A DNA stretch of 43,703 nucleotides from a virus, in the IMG/VR virus record IMGVR_UViG_3300025645_000140, positions 1 through 43,703 of that record; one strand, written 5' to 3'. Of this stretch, positions 17,228 through 23,542 are shown one piece after another. The position numbers and the translations under genes are program-made. Each line of letters begins with the position of its first letter. Position 1 is the first letter of the stretch. The notes below the pieces were generated by a model that did not search any database, had not been told where the DNA came from, and worked only from the letters and a program-made list of their open reading frames with translations.

Positions 17228-17842
17228 TTACCAGAACATCCAGTAGATGAGAGGCGTCCAGATTAGTAAGACTGATGCGACGATCATGAAGAAGAGGATC
17301 GTGATCAGGTTGATTCTTGCCCGTCCGATATCACTGGATTCCAGATCATCTAGGGTGGGTGTTGGCATCTCACCACAGCCTCGACCGACAGCACCTGGTG
17401 TGTCTGGTGAGACGTAGTCCGTCCAATGGCGCCAGCCTTTAGGACAAAGGAATCCCCACTCACGGATCTTTGGACCTGTGAAAAAGACTGTGACCGGTGG
17501 AAGATCCTGGACAGGAACAACCAGTCGGTGTGCAAATTGTGCAGGACGGTATGTCCAATCACCATGTTGGAGGTATCTCTTTCGAGGGTAACATCCATTG
17601 GGGCTCAGGTGATGCTCAAGCATGCCACCTCTGACAAGCAGAGATAGGCTGGCCCAAGGGTGATCATGCAGAGCCCGGTCATCATCGTCCTTGAGAAACT
17701 CATGGATATAGATGTTGAAGAGTCTGTTTCTCGGGATCCAGTACCAACGAAGCATGTATGGATCAGCTTGGTCTCCGACCGCGAAGTCAGGAACAGTATT
17801 TATGTGCTTGAGCGCAAGTTTACGTAAGAGTTTGGTGAACAT
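17228..17842 (-). CDS. Cupin-fold protein with C-terminal membrane anchor
   Basis: 204 residues. The centre has a cupin-like metal site: LHDHPW (H59, H61), GGMLEHH (E76) and QFAHRL (H105), as in a family of phage proteins beginning with a DDDRALHDHPW-type motif; the substrate is unknown. Unusually, residues ~178-203 are a strongly hydrophobic Trp/Ile-rich stretch that should span the membrane, leaving the cupin domain tethered. Start ATG 17842 after AGGAG, in a TGAAATG junction with the SLOG gene, so the two are probably coupled. Last gene before the structured 3' UTR and terminator. Confidence 0.7.
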   Translation of the reverse strand: MFTKLLRKLALKHINTVPDFAVGDQADPYMLRWYWIPRNRLFNIYIHEFLKDDDDRALHDHPWASLSLLVRGGMLEHHLSPNGCYPRKRYLQHGDWTYRPAQFAHRLVVPVQDLPPVTVFFTGPKIREWGFLCPKGWRHWTDYVSPDTPGAVGRGCGEMPTPTLDDLESSDIGRARINLITILFFMIVASVLLIWTPLIYWMFW

Positions 17843-17843
17843 T

Positions 17844-18350
17844 TCATTCTCCTAAGAGCTGTTGAATCAAAACTTCAGCTCCCTCCTTGTCATGGAGTGC
17901 GAAGTTGACGACTGGGATTTGATAGTGCTCCGCCATGCGTAGAGCTTGGCCGGTGCCACCAACAGGTTTCCCATTCTTGGTCCAGCAAACAATGAAGTCT
18001 GCTGGTGTCTTTAAATCTTGTCCGAGCACCTGGTATACGTTCCGAGCCATGAAGTCTCGGCCGAGGTCTCCCAGGTTGTCCCAGTATGGGTGGAACTGCC
18101 TAGCAATTTGTCGGGATGCTAGGCACGAACCAAAGAGAAGAGATAGATTACCTCGAAATCCTTCCCTCGGAAGGAAGATTTGCTTGGTTCCATCATGCTC
18201 GTCACAACCTTCTTCGAAGGCTGAGTCTGCGCCGTTAGCACCACCTGATCGGAGGGTATGTCCACACTTGGCCATGAATCGGCCGACTGATCTCATAAGT
18301 TTGAGGGTCTCAGGTGGCGTATCTCTAGCTCCAATTCCGCTGTAGATCAT
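17844..18350 (-). CDS. SLOG-superfamily nucleotide-binding protein
   Basis: 168 residues from ATG 18350, nine bases after AAGGAA; the longer frame from 18428 lies within the preceding gene. It begins MIYSGIGARDTP and has GGANGADSAFEEG (36-48), the Rossmann-like phosphate-binding loop of SLOG/YpsA/DprA-like proteins, then ADFIVCWTKNGKPVGGTGQALRMA, a typical second half. SLOG proteins bind nucleotides or nucleotide-like ligands and appear in defence, counter-defence and nucleotide metabolism. It sits just before the cupin gene. The fold is fairly sure, the ligand unknown. Confidence 0.7.
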   Translation of the reverse strand: MIYSGIGARDTPPETLKLMRSVGRFMAKCGHTLRSGGANGADSAFEEGCDEHDGTKQIFLPREGFRGNLSLLFGSCLASRQIARQFHPYWDNLGDLGRDFMARNVYQVLGQDLKTPADFIVCWTKNGKPVGGTGQALRMAEHYQIPVVNFALHDKEGAEVLIQQLLGE

Positions 18351-18561
18351 CGCCTTCGTTTCCTTGTTTGGTTCGCCAGTAGTATGACTCCCGGCGTGCG
18401 TTGTTACGCTCGTGTTCATTGAGAACATCGGTGCTGTAATCAGCCCTTGTCGAAGACCTTTCGGATTGCATCACGACTTCCTCACCATGTTTGTTTGTGT
18501 GACAAACAAGATACATGTCAGAAGGTCGAACTGCATCGGGATTTAAGAACCGGGATCCCAT
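18325..18561 (-). CDS. Small polar hypothetical protein, 78 aa
   Basis: Starts within the stop of the previous gene (TGATG) and runs 26 bases into the SLOG gene. Very hydrophilic, rich in Arg, Asn, Ser and Glu, with no hydrophobic core beyond residues ~15-22, so probably disordered or bound to a partner. No family recognised. Confidence 0.6.
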   Translation of the reverse strand: MGSRFLNPDAVRPSDMYLVCHTNKHGEEVVMQSERSSTRADYSTDVLNEHERNNARRESYYWRTKQGNEGDDLQRNWS

Positions 18562-18737
18562 CAGAATGAGATCGGTTGGAATGGTCGACCCATTACGATC
18601 GCTTTGACTCGTGCCGCGGCAGCCTGAGCTTGGGCCTGGGCATATTCAGGAGTCTTCCTTTGAGCATCAGCGATGCTGATGTTTACGGAAAGATTCAGGG
18701 TCGGATAGGACACGGTCCCCATAAGGTGCTTACGCAT
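18561..18737 (-). CDS. Small hypothetical protein with Ala/Gln-rich helix, 58 aa
   Basis: Start ATG 18737 seven bases after AAAGG. The N-terminal half reads as beta strands (GTVSYPTLNLSVNIS), the second as an Ala/Gln helix (EYAQAQAQAAAARVK). First gene of the unit that starts after the terminator at 18764-18797 and runs to the cupin gene. Confidence 0.6.
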   Translation of the reverse strand: MRKHLMGTVSYPTLNLSVNISIADAQRKTPEYAQAQAQAAAARVKAIVMGRPFQPISF

Positions 18738-18763
18738 TGGTTCGCCTTTCAAAGTTTAAGAAT

Positions 18764-18797
18764 CAAAAAAGAAAAGCCCCAACTAAATGCTGGGGCT
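18764..18797 (-). terminator. Rho-independent terminator
   Basis: AGCCCCA (18775-18781) pairs with TGGGGCT (18791-18797); TTTTCTTTTTTGATT follows on the minus strand. It comes six bases after the stop of the 49-aa gene and closes the unit that begins near 19404. Confidence 0.85.
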
Positions 18798-18802
18798 CAA
18801 TC

Positions 18803-18952
18803 TTATACGGACGGTTGAGCCAGGTAGGCATCTATCACTGCTTCATCAGCAGGAGTCAGTCCGTTGTTCGCAAGGTCTTGAACCGTGGATCCAACAAGAG
18901 AGTTGAGGATATAGTCACGGATCACTTGTGCAATAACTTGTAACCAGGTCAT
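18803..18952 (-). CDS. Small hypothetical protein, 49 aa
   Basis: ATG 18952 is preceded by a good AAGGAGACCGTT site. The N-terminal half is an amphipathic helix (TWLQVIAQVIRDYILNSLVG), the rest a helix-turn with PADEAVIDAYLAQ. No family recognised. Last gene before the terminator; together with the two genes upstream it may form a small virion-associated set. Confidence 0.6.
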   Translation of the reverse strand: MTWLQVIAQVIRDYILNSLVGSTVQDLANNGLTPADEAVIDAYLAQPSV

Positions 18953-18985
18953 AACGGTCTCCTTTCAAGGGTTGATGCCCTTGAA

Positions 18986-19111
18986 TTATATGAGTCCGTG
19001 GTATGTGGCAATGGCTCTCATGCGAGCAATGAACAGCAGTTTGAAGACTGCTGCATCCGTTGGTGCAATGACTATGGTCTCACAGTCCTTCGGGAACATG
19101 GGTGAAAACAT
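18986..19111 (-). CDS. Small hypothetical protein, 41 aa
   Basis: Its ATG overlaps the stop of the 97-aa gene by one base (TGATG), a typical coupled start. It has a Cys near residue 9 and a hydrophobic, basic helix in the second half (VFKLLFIARMRAIA). Function unknown; support is the coupling and the sensible residue mix. Confidence 0.5.
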   Translation of the reverse strand: MFSPMFPKDCETIVIAPTDAAVFKLLFIARMRAIATYHGLI

Positions 19112-19404
19112 CAGATTGTTTGTCCTAACCACACTTTTGCGGAATCAGATACGATGACTCGCATATAGTTTCCGATTACAATTTCTTCTATAGTATCAAC
19201 TGTAAAAGTCTTGATAGTCAACCATGGTGCATCGAAGTGGATACGCATTTGGAAGTCAACCGTACCAGCTAAAATGTGAACTTGGACAACACCACGAGTC
19301 TCATTCGATGAATGGGCAGACTCTGTGGCACGCAACTCGTTAGAAACATACCCCCCGGTATAACTTCCTCCTGGATCTTCGAAGATCCTTGAGGAATTTG
19401 ACAT
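19111..19404 (-). CDS. Beta-rich small protein, possibly virion-associated, 97 aa
   Basis: Start ATG 19404 with AAGGA seven bases upstream. The second half (HILAGTVDFQMRIHFDAPWLT onward, then IEEIVIGNYMRVIVSDSAKVWLG) resembles short beta-sandwich modules in phage virion proteins, with the APWLTIKTF turn and closing strands. The N-terminus is Gly/Ser-rich and flexible. A decoration or fibre-associated role is plausible but unproven. Confidence 0.6.
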   Translation of the reverse strand: MSNSSRIFEDPGGSYTGGYVSNELRATESAHSSNETRGVVQVHILAGTVDFQMRIHFDAPWLTIKTFTVDTIEEIVIGNYMRVIVSDSAKVWLGQTI

Positions 19405-19474
19405 TTGAGATCCTTTTTCTCATTAAATTCTCCCCGGAGCGGCTCGCGTATTATAGAACAAAACGGGAACGAAA

Positions 19475-19705
19475 CTATCTACGAACTTCTCGGAGTCTTG
19501 CTCCGATTATACGAGCATCTCGGAGTTCATCACGTGCAGCATTTAATGCAAGCTGTGACACTTTCAATTCATTCTTGAGATCTGCGATCAGGGCATCTTT
19601 GATTGCGATACGATCACGCATCTGCCCTGTATCAGCAGCATATTCTTTGGCCTCACTTGTCGTTATCAGTGTGTTGCAGGTTGGACATAGATTTGGCTTA
19701 TTCAT
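19475..19705 (-). CDS. Small CxxC coiled-coil protein, 76 aa
   Basis: Begins MNKPNLCPTCNTLI, a CPTC knuckle that could bind half a zinc site, then a long charged heptad-like helix (~18-72). It overlaps the previous gene by eight bases. The CxxC plus coiled coil suggests a dimerising regulatory or scaffold protein; function unknown. Confidence 0.65.
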   Translation of the reverse strand: MNKPNLCPTCNTLITTSEAKEYAADTGQMRDRIAIKDALIADLKNELKVSQLALNAARDELRDARIIGARLREVRR

Positions 19706-20027
19706 TGTTTGTCTCCCCGAGGGCTGCGAGTGCTAGTTTATACCTGTCGCTCTGGTCGTGGTCGGTCAACCAAGTGTTGTGCTTCATGTACTCTACTAAA
19801 GCCTCTTTCAGCTTATCCCGCTCGGCCTCAAGGGCCAGAACCTCGTTAAACTTTTCCAGTGATTGTGCGCGGACTAAGCGAAGAGCTTCCTCAACGGCTT
19901 GGTGAATGTCGGCGCGGATGTATTCGGCACCATTTGTCACCACGTCCAAGTCTGGTTCTATTGGCCCCCAAGGCGTGTGACCTTTGTATTCCCACGCCCA
20001 TATCCGTTCTTCTGCTTTGTCAGTCAT
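19698..20027 (-). CDS. Hypothetical phage protein with EYIRAD motif and coiled coil, 109 aa
   Basis: The N-terminal part (WAWEYKGHTPWGPIEPD ... AEYIRAD) is typical of a widespread group of small phage proteins that pair a short Trp-rich domain and a YIRAD-type motif with a helical tail; their function is not established. Residues ~48-85 are a charged coiled coil. ATGA overlap with the gene upstream. Confidence 0.7.
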   Translation of the reverse strand: MTDKAEERIWAWEYKGHTPWGPIEPDLDVVTNGAEYIRADIHQAVEEALRLVRAQSLEKFNEVLALEAERDKLKEALVEYMKHNTWLTDHDQSDRYKLALAALGETNNE

Positions 20028-20182
20028 TTAACCACTCTTTCGATTAGCTCCCCTATCACTTTACAAGGATAAGGGTAGGTTGAGATTTGAAATTCAGCAT
20101 CATCCCAGTCGGTTGCCTCGATGTCAAAAGACCGAATCGTACCGTTGGGTTTTTTATAGTCGATGATGAAATACGGCATCAT
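20024..20182 (-). CDS. Small hypothetical protein, 52 aa
   Basis: ATG at 20182 overlaps the stop of the upstream coiled-coil gene (ATGA) and its own stop overlaps the next start (AATGA). It begins MMPYFIIDYKKPNG and has a DWDDAEFQIS stretch, a compact alpha/beta composition. Position in a chain of ATGA overlaps is the main evidence. Confidence 0.6.
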   Translation of the reverse strand: MMPYFIIDYKKPNGTIRSFDIEATDWDDAEFQISTYPYPCKVIGELIERVVK

Positions 20183-20394
20183 CGTGCCGACAGGAATTCA
20201 GGTGGAGGGTTTTTGGCACGAAGATCGTCTACCAAACGTTCCAAACCCAGAATAAGGGTATCGGAGAGTTGAAGTAATTCCGCCATATGCGTGATCTCTT
20301 TTTGGAGTTCAGCAATTCGCAGTTGTGCAATCTTTGCCTCTCGGTCGAGGATTGCTCTATCCCATCGGGCTATGTCTGCTTCAATATCATTCAT
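20179..20394 (-). CDS. Small coiled-coil protein, 71 aa
   Basis: Almost entirely helical with heptad-like spacing of Leu/Ile and charged residues (RWDRAILDREAKIAQLRIAE through LILGLERLVDDL), ending in a Pro-rich tail. Probably an oligomerising protein. Joined to the next gene by an ATGA overlap. Confidence 0.65.
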   Translation of the reverse strand: MNDIEADIARWDRAILDREAKIAQLRIAELQKEITHMAELLQLSDTLILGLERLVDDLRAKNPPPEFLSAR

Positions 20395-20509
20395 TGGTTT
20401 TCTCCGGGTGAAACATCAGTGCCAACAAGCTTCCGCCGTAAGGGATTATGAGGCCCTCATAGGCTCTGGTTTTCCAGCACGCACCGGGCCATTGGAACCG
20501 ATTGGTCAC
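20387..20509 (-). CDS. Possible 40-aa protein with GTG start
   Basis: Reads from GTG 20509 to a TGA that overlaps the start of the coiled-coil gene by eight bases, as in a coupled pair. The residue mix is protein-like (WPGACWKTRAYEGLIIPYGG), but the ribosome site is weak and no ATG is available. It is the only coding candidate between 20394 and the terminator at 20619-20650; the remaining ~110 bases hold nothing recognisable. Confidence 0.3.
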   Translation of the reverse strand: MTNRFQWPGACWKTRAYEGLIIPYGGSLLALMFHPEKTNE

Positions 20510-20618
20510 TGATGTTCTTGTGTAATATGGTGACAGGCAGGACTGTCATTATGCTGCGGGGGGTTTTCAACGGATCATGGTACTGTTCCTTTGTTGAAGG
20601 AATCTGTCTACTGACAAA

Positions 20619-20650
20619 CCAAAAAGAAAGCCGGGGTGTTACCCCCGGCT
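20619..20650 (-). terminator. Rho-independent terminator
   Basis: AGCCGGGG (20629-20636) pairs with CCCCGGCT (20643-20650); TTCTTTTT follows on the minus strand. It sits nine bases after the small membrane-protein gene and closes the long unit that starts upstream of the fibre genes. Confidence 0.88.
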
Positions 20651-20658
20651 TTTGGTCC

Positions 20659-20763
20659 TTATCCGAACCATTTGGTGTACAGGGCGCTTACCCAGGCTGG
20701 TTGGGGTAAAAGATTCCAACCAACTACAAGTCCGACGATTACGCCGGCAATGAAATAAGTCAT
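20659..20763 (-). CDS. Tiny membrane protein, 34 aa
   Basis: ATG 20763 overlaps the phosphoesterase stop (ATGA). Residues 3-17 are hydrophobic (YFIAGVIVGLVVGWN), followed by a Trp/Pro-containing tail, fitting a single-pass membrane peptide. Last gene before the terminator. Function unknown. Confidence 0.55.
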   Translation of the reverse strand: MTYFIAGVIVGLVVGWNLLPQPAWVSALYTKWFG

Positions 20764-21899
20764 TTTTTCTTCCTGTCTTGGAGAAGCAGTGGCTTCAGGT
20801 TTACTTTCTTGCGATCGACTTCACCGTCTTCTTTGTGAAGTGTCACACACTCGATACCTCCTCGTGAGAAGAGGCCCTTCAACATGGCCCATCGGTTGGG
20901 TGCAGCCAGAGTGCGGAAGTGTTCCGCTTCAGCTCCAATAAGTTGTTCCGATCTTCCATGGTGAACATGGGCGGTCCAGATGAACCGCCAGTATTTGGCT
21001 TTAGACCAGGCATCAGGGAACTGATCGGAGAAGACATCTTTGAGGTCTTGCCATTTGGCTTTATCGCCGTGGTGGGGGAAGACTGCGCACTTTCCCCAAG
21101 GGATCACACGGAAGTCATCGTCGTTTACTTTGATGTCTATCCGCGGATTGTCTTTGAAATGCTCGTGGAGAGCCACCATGACGCCGATATAGGCTGTTTC
21201 GTCGTGGTTACCCCTGAGAAGGTGGACTTCCACCTCCTCGTGTGTTTCAGCGAGCAGGACACATGCAAATCGCATGATTTCTAGGGCATCGAGTGTGTTC
21301 TTGAGATGATTCTCTCGAATTACGTCACATTCGTTGCCTGAAGCAGGTGTAAGCCCATGATGATCATTGGCATCGAGCAGATCCCCCATTTCCATGAGGA
21401 CTGCTTTCTTTGCCTTTGGGAGGTTGGTCATCAGTTTGTGGACTGCTCCATGGACTACCTTGAGGTACTCAGGGTCTCCGTATTCACCACCGACATGAAG
21501 GTCACATAGGGGGATGAAGTTGCATAGGTCTTTGGGAAGATCCTTGGGGGATGGAATCACTGGATACGGAAGAACATTCTTCAGTGTTTCTTTGATTGCA
21601 TCTCCAAGGTTGATCGACTCTGCTTCTGGATCCCGTTCGGCTTTCCAGAATACTGAATCGAATGAACCATCAGGATGTTTGACACCTCTCCAACCATGTT
21701 TGGCGCCGGTGATATCCAGGCCGGTTGCTTCGAGTGCTGATTGTTGTCCTGGGGAGGCATTTTCCCATTTGAGGGCTGCTTGAATTGATTGTGTTGCTGC
21801 TTGTCGAGATACACCCTCAAGATCTGCTACTGTTTGAAAGCACTGACCATGAATGTGCCAAAGCTTCAGGCGTCTAGCCTGTTGATCAGTCATTGGCAT
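20760..21899 (-). CDS. HTH-domain metallophosphoesterase
   Basis: 379 residues. The N-terminus (~5-45) is a helix-turn-helix (VADLEGVSRQAATQSIQ); residues ~125-350 are a calcineurin-like phosphoesterase with the full metal set: D133 and H135 in LCDLHVGG, GDLLDAND (172-179), GNHD (230-233), HHGD (276-279) and AHVHHG (310-315). The combination occurs in phage proteins of unknown target; the HTH suggests DNA or RNA binding and the enzyme would hydrolyse a phosphodiester or phosphomonoester. It directly follows the fibre block. Catalytic residues look intact. Confidence 0.8.
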   Translation of the reverse strand: MPMTDQQARRLKLWHIHGQCFQTVADLEGVSRQAATQSIQAALKWENASPGQQSALEATGLDITGAKHGWRGVKHPDGSFDSVFWKAERDPEAESINLGDAIKETLKNVLPYPVIPSPKDLPKDLCNFIPLCDLHVGGEYGDPEYLKVVHGAVHKLMTNLPKAKKAVLMEMGDLLDANDHHGLTPASGNECDVIRENHLKNTLDALEIMRFACVLLAETHEEVEVHLLRGNHDETAYIGVMVALHEHFKDNPRIDIKVNDDDFRVIPWGKCAVFPHHGDKAKWQDLKDVFSDQFPDAWSKAKYWRFIWTAHVHHGRSEQLIGAEAEHFRTLAAPNRWAMLKGLFSRGGIECVTLHKEDGEVDRKKVNLKPLLLQDRKKK

Positions 21900-21922
21900 A
21901 CGTTAATCCTTGAATGAAGTTA

Positions 21923-22915
21923 TTATGTTTTTACTTGGAATCCTACTTCAGCTCCCCCTACTCCAGCAGCAGTCCAAGCGACTCCTGTTGCTGGATCGAC
22001 GGTCCAAGATTCGTTGTGTTTGCCGAATTGATGTGTTGGTGGTGTATAGTCGGCCGCACCATCGTAGTCAGTCGAAGAGATTCGAAGGAACGGCCGGATA
22101 TTTACCGGTCCAGTCGTTCCAATCCTTACGACACTTTGAGCATTTAGAGAGTGGATGAGTCTGCCAGCCGGTACAGTGTATGCGGGAAGATTGTAGGAGT
22201 TCTTGTCGAGGTTGGTTCCACTTGACCATCCAGTTCCACGATCATCATCGTTGATTTCCAGGATGGATGTCGACATGTCTTGGTAGAAACCAATTGTGTC
22301 GGCTGGAATACGTTCCATCTTCATCCCGATCGTGGTTTCCCCGTGGGCAAAGATGACTTGGCTATAGCCGATCCACTCACCGTTGAAGGCGACTATATCA
22401 TTATGGACAAACTGCATTACGGTAGGCATGACTGCCGCGCCAGAAGCGGCGACTGTTGCTGTAAGTTGCAACACTTCATCTGAATAAAGAGAGGCCGTGC
22501 AATTAACGCCGTCGTCTTCATAGATAACATCTACTGTTTGCAAGCCGTTGCCGAGGGGGAACCACGTGAAGCCTGAACTGACAAAACCGCCGGCGCCGTT
22601 ATAGACCCGTATGCCGAACGCGCCGTTTGATATATCCAGGTAAACCCTTAGCGCCCCGTTATTCGTCGACCACCTACCCCACTCGCCATCAGCGCCGCCT
22701 GAGTTGGTACGCGGAGACCACCAATCGAAGTGCATCGACACGAGGCTCTCGCCGGTTAAGTCGACGTTGTGGCCGACTGAAATAGGGTACAGAGATGAAG
22801 TGGTGCTCGATCTGACGCACCCGTCAACATATGCGGAGTCAAACTGGCCGGCGGTCGTTCCCCACGTGCCGCCAGAAAAGTCGTTAATGCTGTTGGTTAA
22901 GAATGTGACAGTCAT
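21923..22915 (-). CDS. Virion fibre-type protein with lectin-like domain, 330 aa
   Basis: Mostly beta. Residues ~10-190 have the look of a concanavalin/LamG-like jelly roll (VSMHFDWWSP, GEWGRW, VDVIYEDDGVNCTASLYSDEVLQLTA split across strands), suited to carbohydrate binding; the rest resembles repetitive fibre ends. Last of the eleven virion-like genes, hence perhaps the receptor-binding tip. Codon use changes inside it: the N-terminal ~200 codons are CG-rich (GCG, CGC, TCG, ACG), the rest matches the genome average. It could also be a non-lectin attachment domain. Confidence 0.65.
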   Translation of the reverse strand: MTVTFLTNSINDFSGGTWGTTAGQFDSAYVDGCVRSSTTSSLYPISVGHNVDLTGESLVSMHFDWWSPRTNSGGADGEWGRWSTNNGALRVYLDISNGAFGIRVYNGAGGFVSSGFTWFPLGNGLQTVDVIYEDDGVNCTASLYSDEVLQLTATVAASGAAVMPTVMQFVHNDIVAFNGEWIGYSQVIFAHGETTIGMKMERIPADTIGFYQDMSTSILEINDDDRGTGWSSGTNLDKNSYNLPAYTVPAGRLIHSLNAQSVVRIGTTGPVNIRPFLRISSTDYDGAADYTPPTHQFGKHNESWTVDPATGVAWTAAGVGGAEVGFQVKT

Positions 22916-22924
22916 GGTGGTTTC

Positions 22925-23542
22925 CTATATCGGCTTGGTGACAACATACGTATCAAAGGCTTGAAGGGAAACCCCTTCATTAATGCCGCCGATCACGATC
23001 TTAGTGTCAAAGGCTTGAACGGCAATACCGCCTTCACGGGCGCCGGCCGTGGCATATGTCGTTAACTGGTTTGATACGCCCTCCTCTACACCGATGTCGA
23101 AGTAAAAGTAAGACGCGTCGAACACCCCGTAGCGCGAGTAAGTGTCTTCTTTCCTAAACGAGCCGATCTGAGTGTAAGTGATGTCGTCGTGCGAGACGTA
23201 GATGTCGGCAGAATCTATGTAATCAATGTCTGATTCAAAATACGTGATGCGGAGGAGGTCGGGCGCTACGTCGGCGCCGAAGTCGAAGTCGAAGTAAGAC
23301 CACGTGGAGATGTTGAACGTGATCGTGGTGTTAGTGAGTACCGCTGTTTGATTGCCGGCCGCGGTCAAAATACTTACTGGTACAAGGTCCACACCGCCGT
23401 CTTGGAAAGCGATGTTGACGATTTGTGGGTTGGAGCCAACAAATGCGAAGTTGTTGATGCGGAAGTACCGTGCTTCTGGCCATCCAACAACAGGTCCAGG
23501 CCCAGAAGGTACAAATACATACCTTGGTCTACGGAGAAACAT
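22925..23542 (-). CDS. Virion fibre-type protein with repeated C-terminal strands, 205 aa
   Basis: Start ATG 23542 in a TAATG junction with the preceding gene. The N-terminal half (RYFRINNFAFVGSNPQIVNIAF, in part) and middle look like a beta-sandwich (discoidin/F5-8-like: DFDFGADVAPDLLRITYFES, DIYVSHDDITYTQIGSF). The C-terminal ~50 residues repeat a strand unit three times: EGVSNQLTTYATAGA, EGGIAVQAFDTKIVIGG, EGVSLQAFDTYVV. From about 23400 downward codon use is CG-rich and unlike its neighbours. Probable carbohydrate- or receptor-contacting appendage protein. Confidence 0.65.
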   Translation of the reverse strand: MFLRRPRYVFVPSGPGPVVGWPEARYFRINNFAFVGSNPQIVNIAFQDGGVDLVPVSILTAAGNQTAVLTNTTITFNISTWSYFDFDFGADVAPDLLRITYFESDIDYIDSADIYVSHDDITYTQIGSFRKEDTYSRYGVFDASYFYFDIGVEEGVSNQLTTYATAGAREGGIAVQAFDTKIVIGGINEGVSLQAFDTYVVTKPI

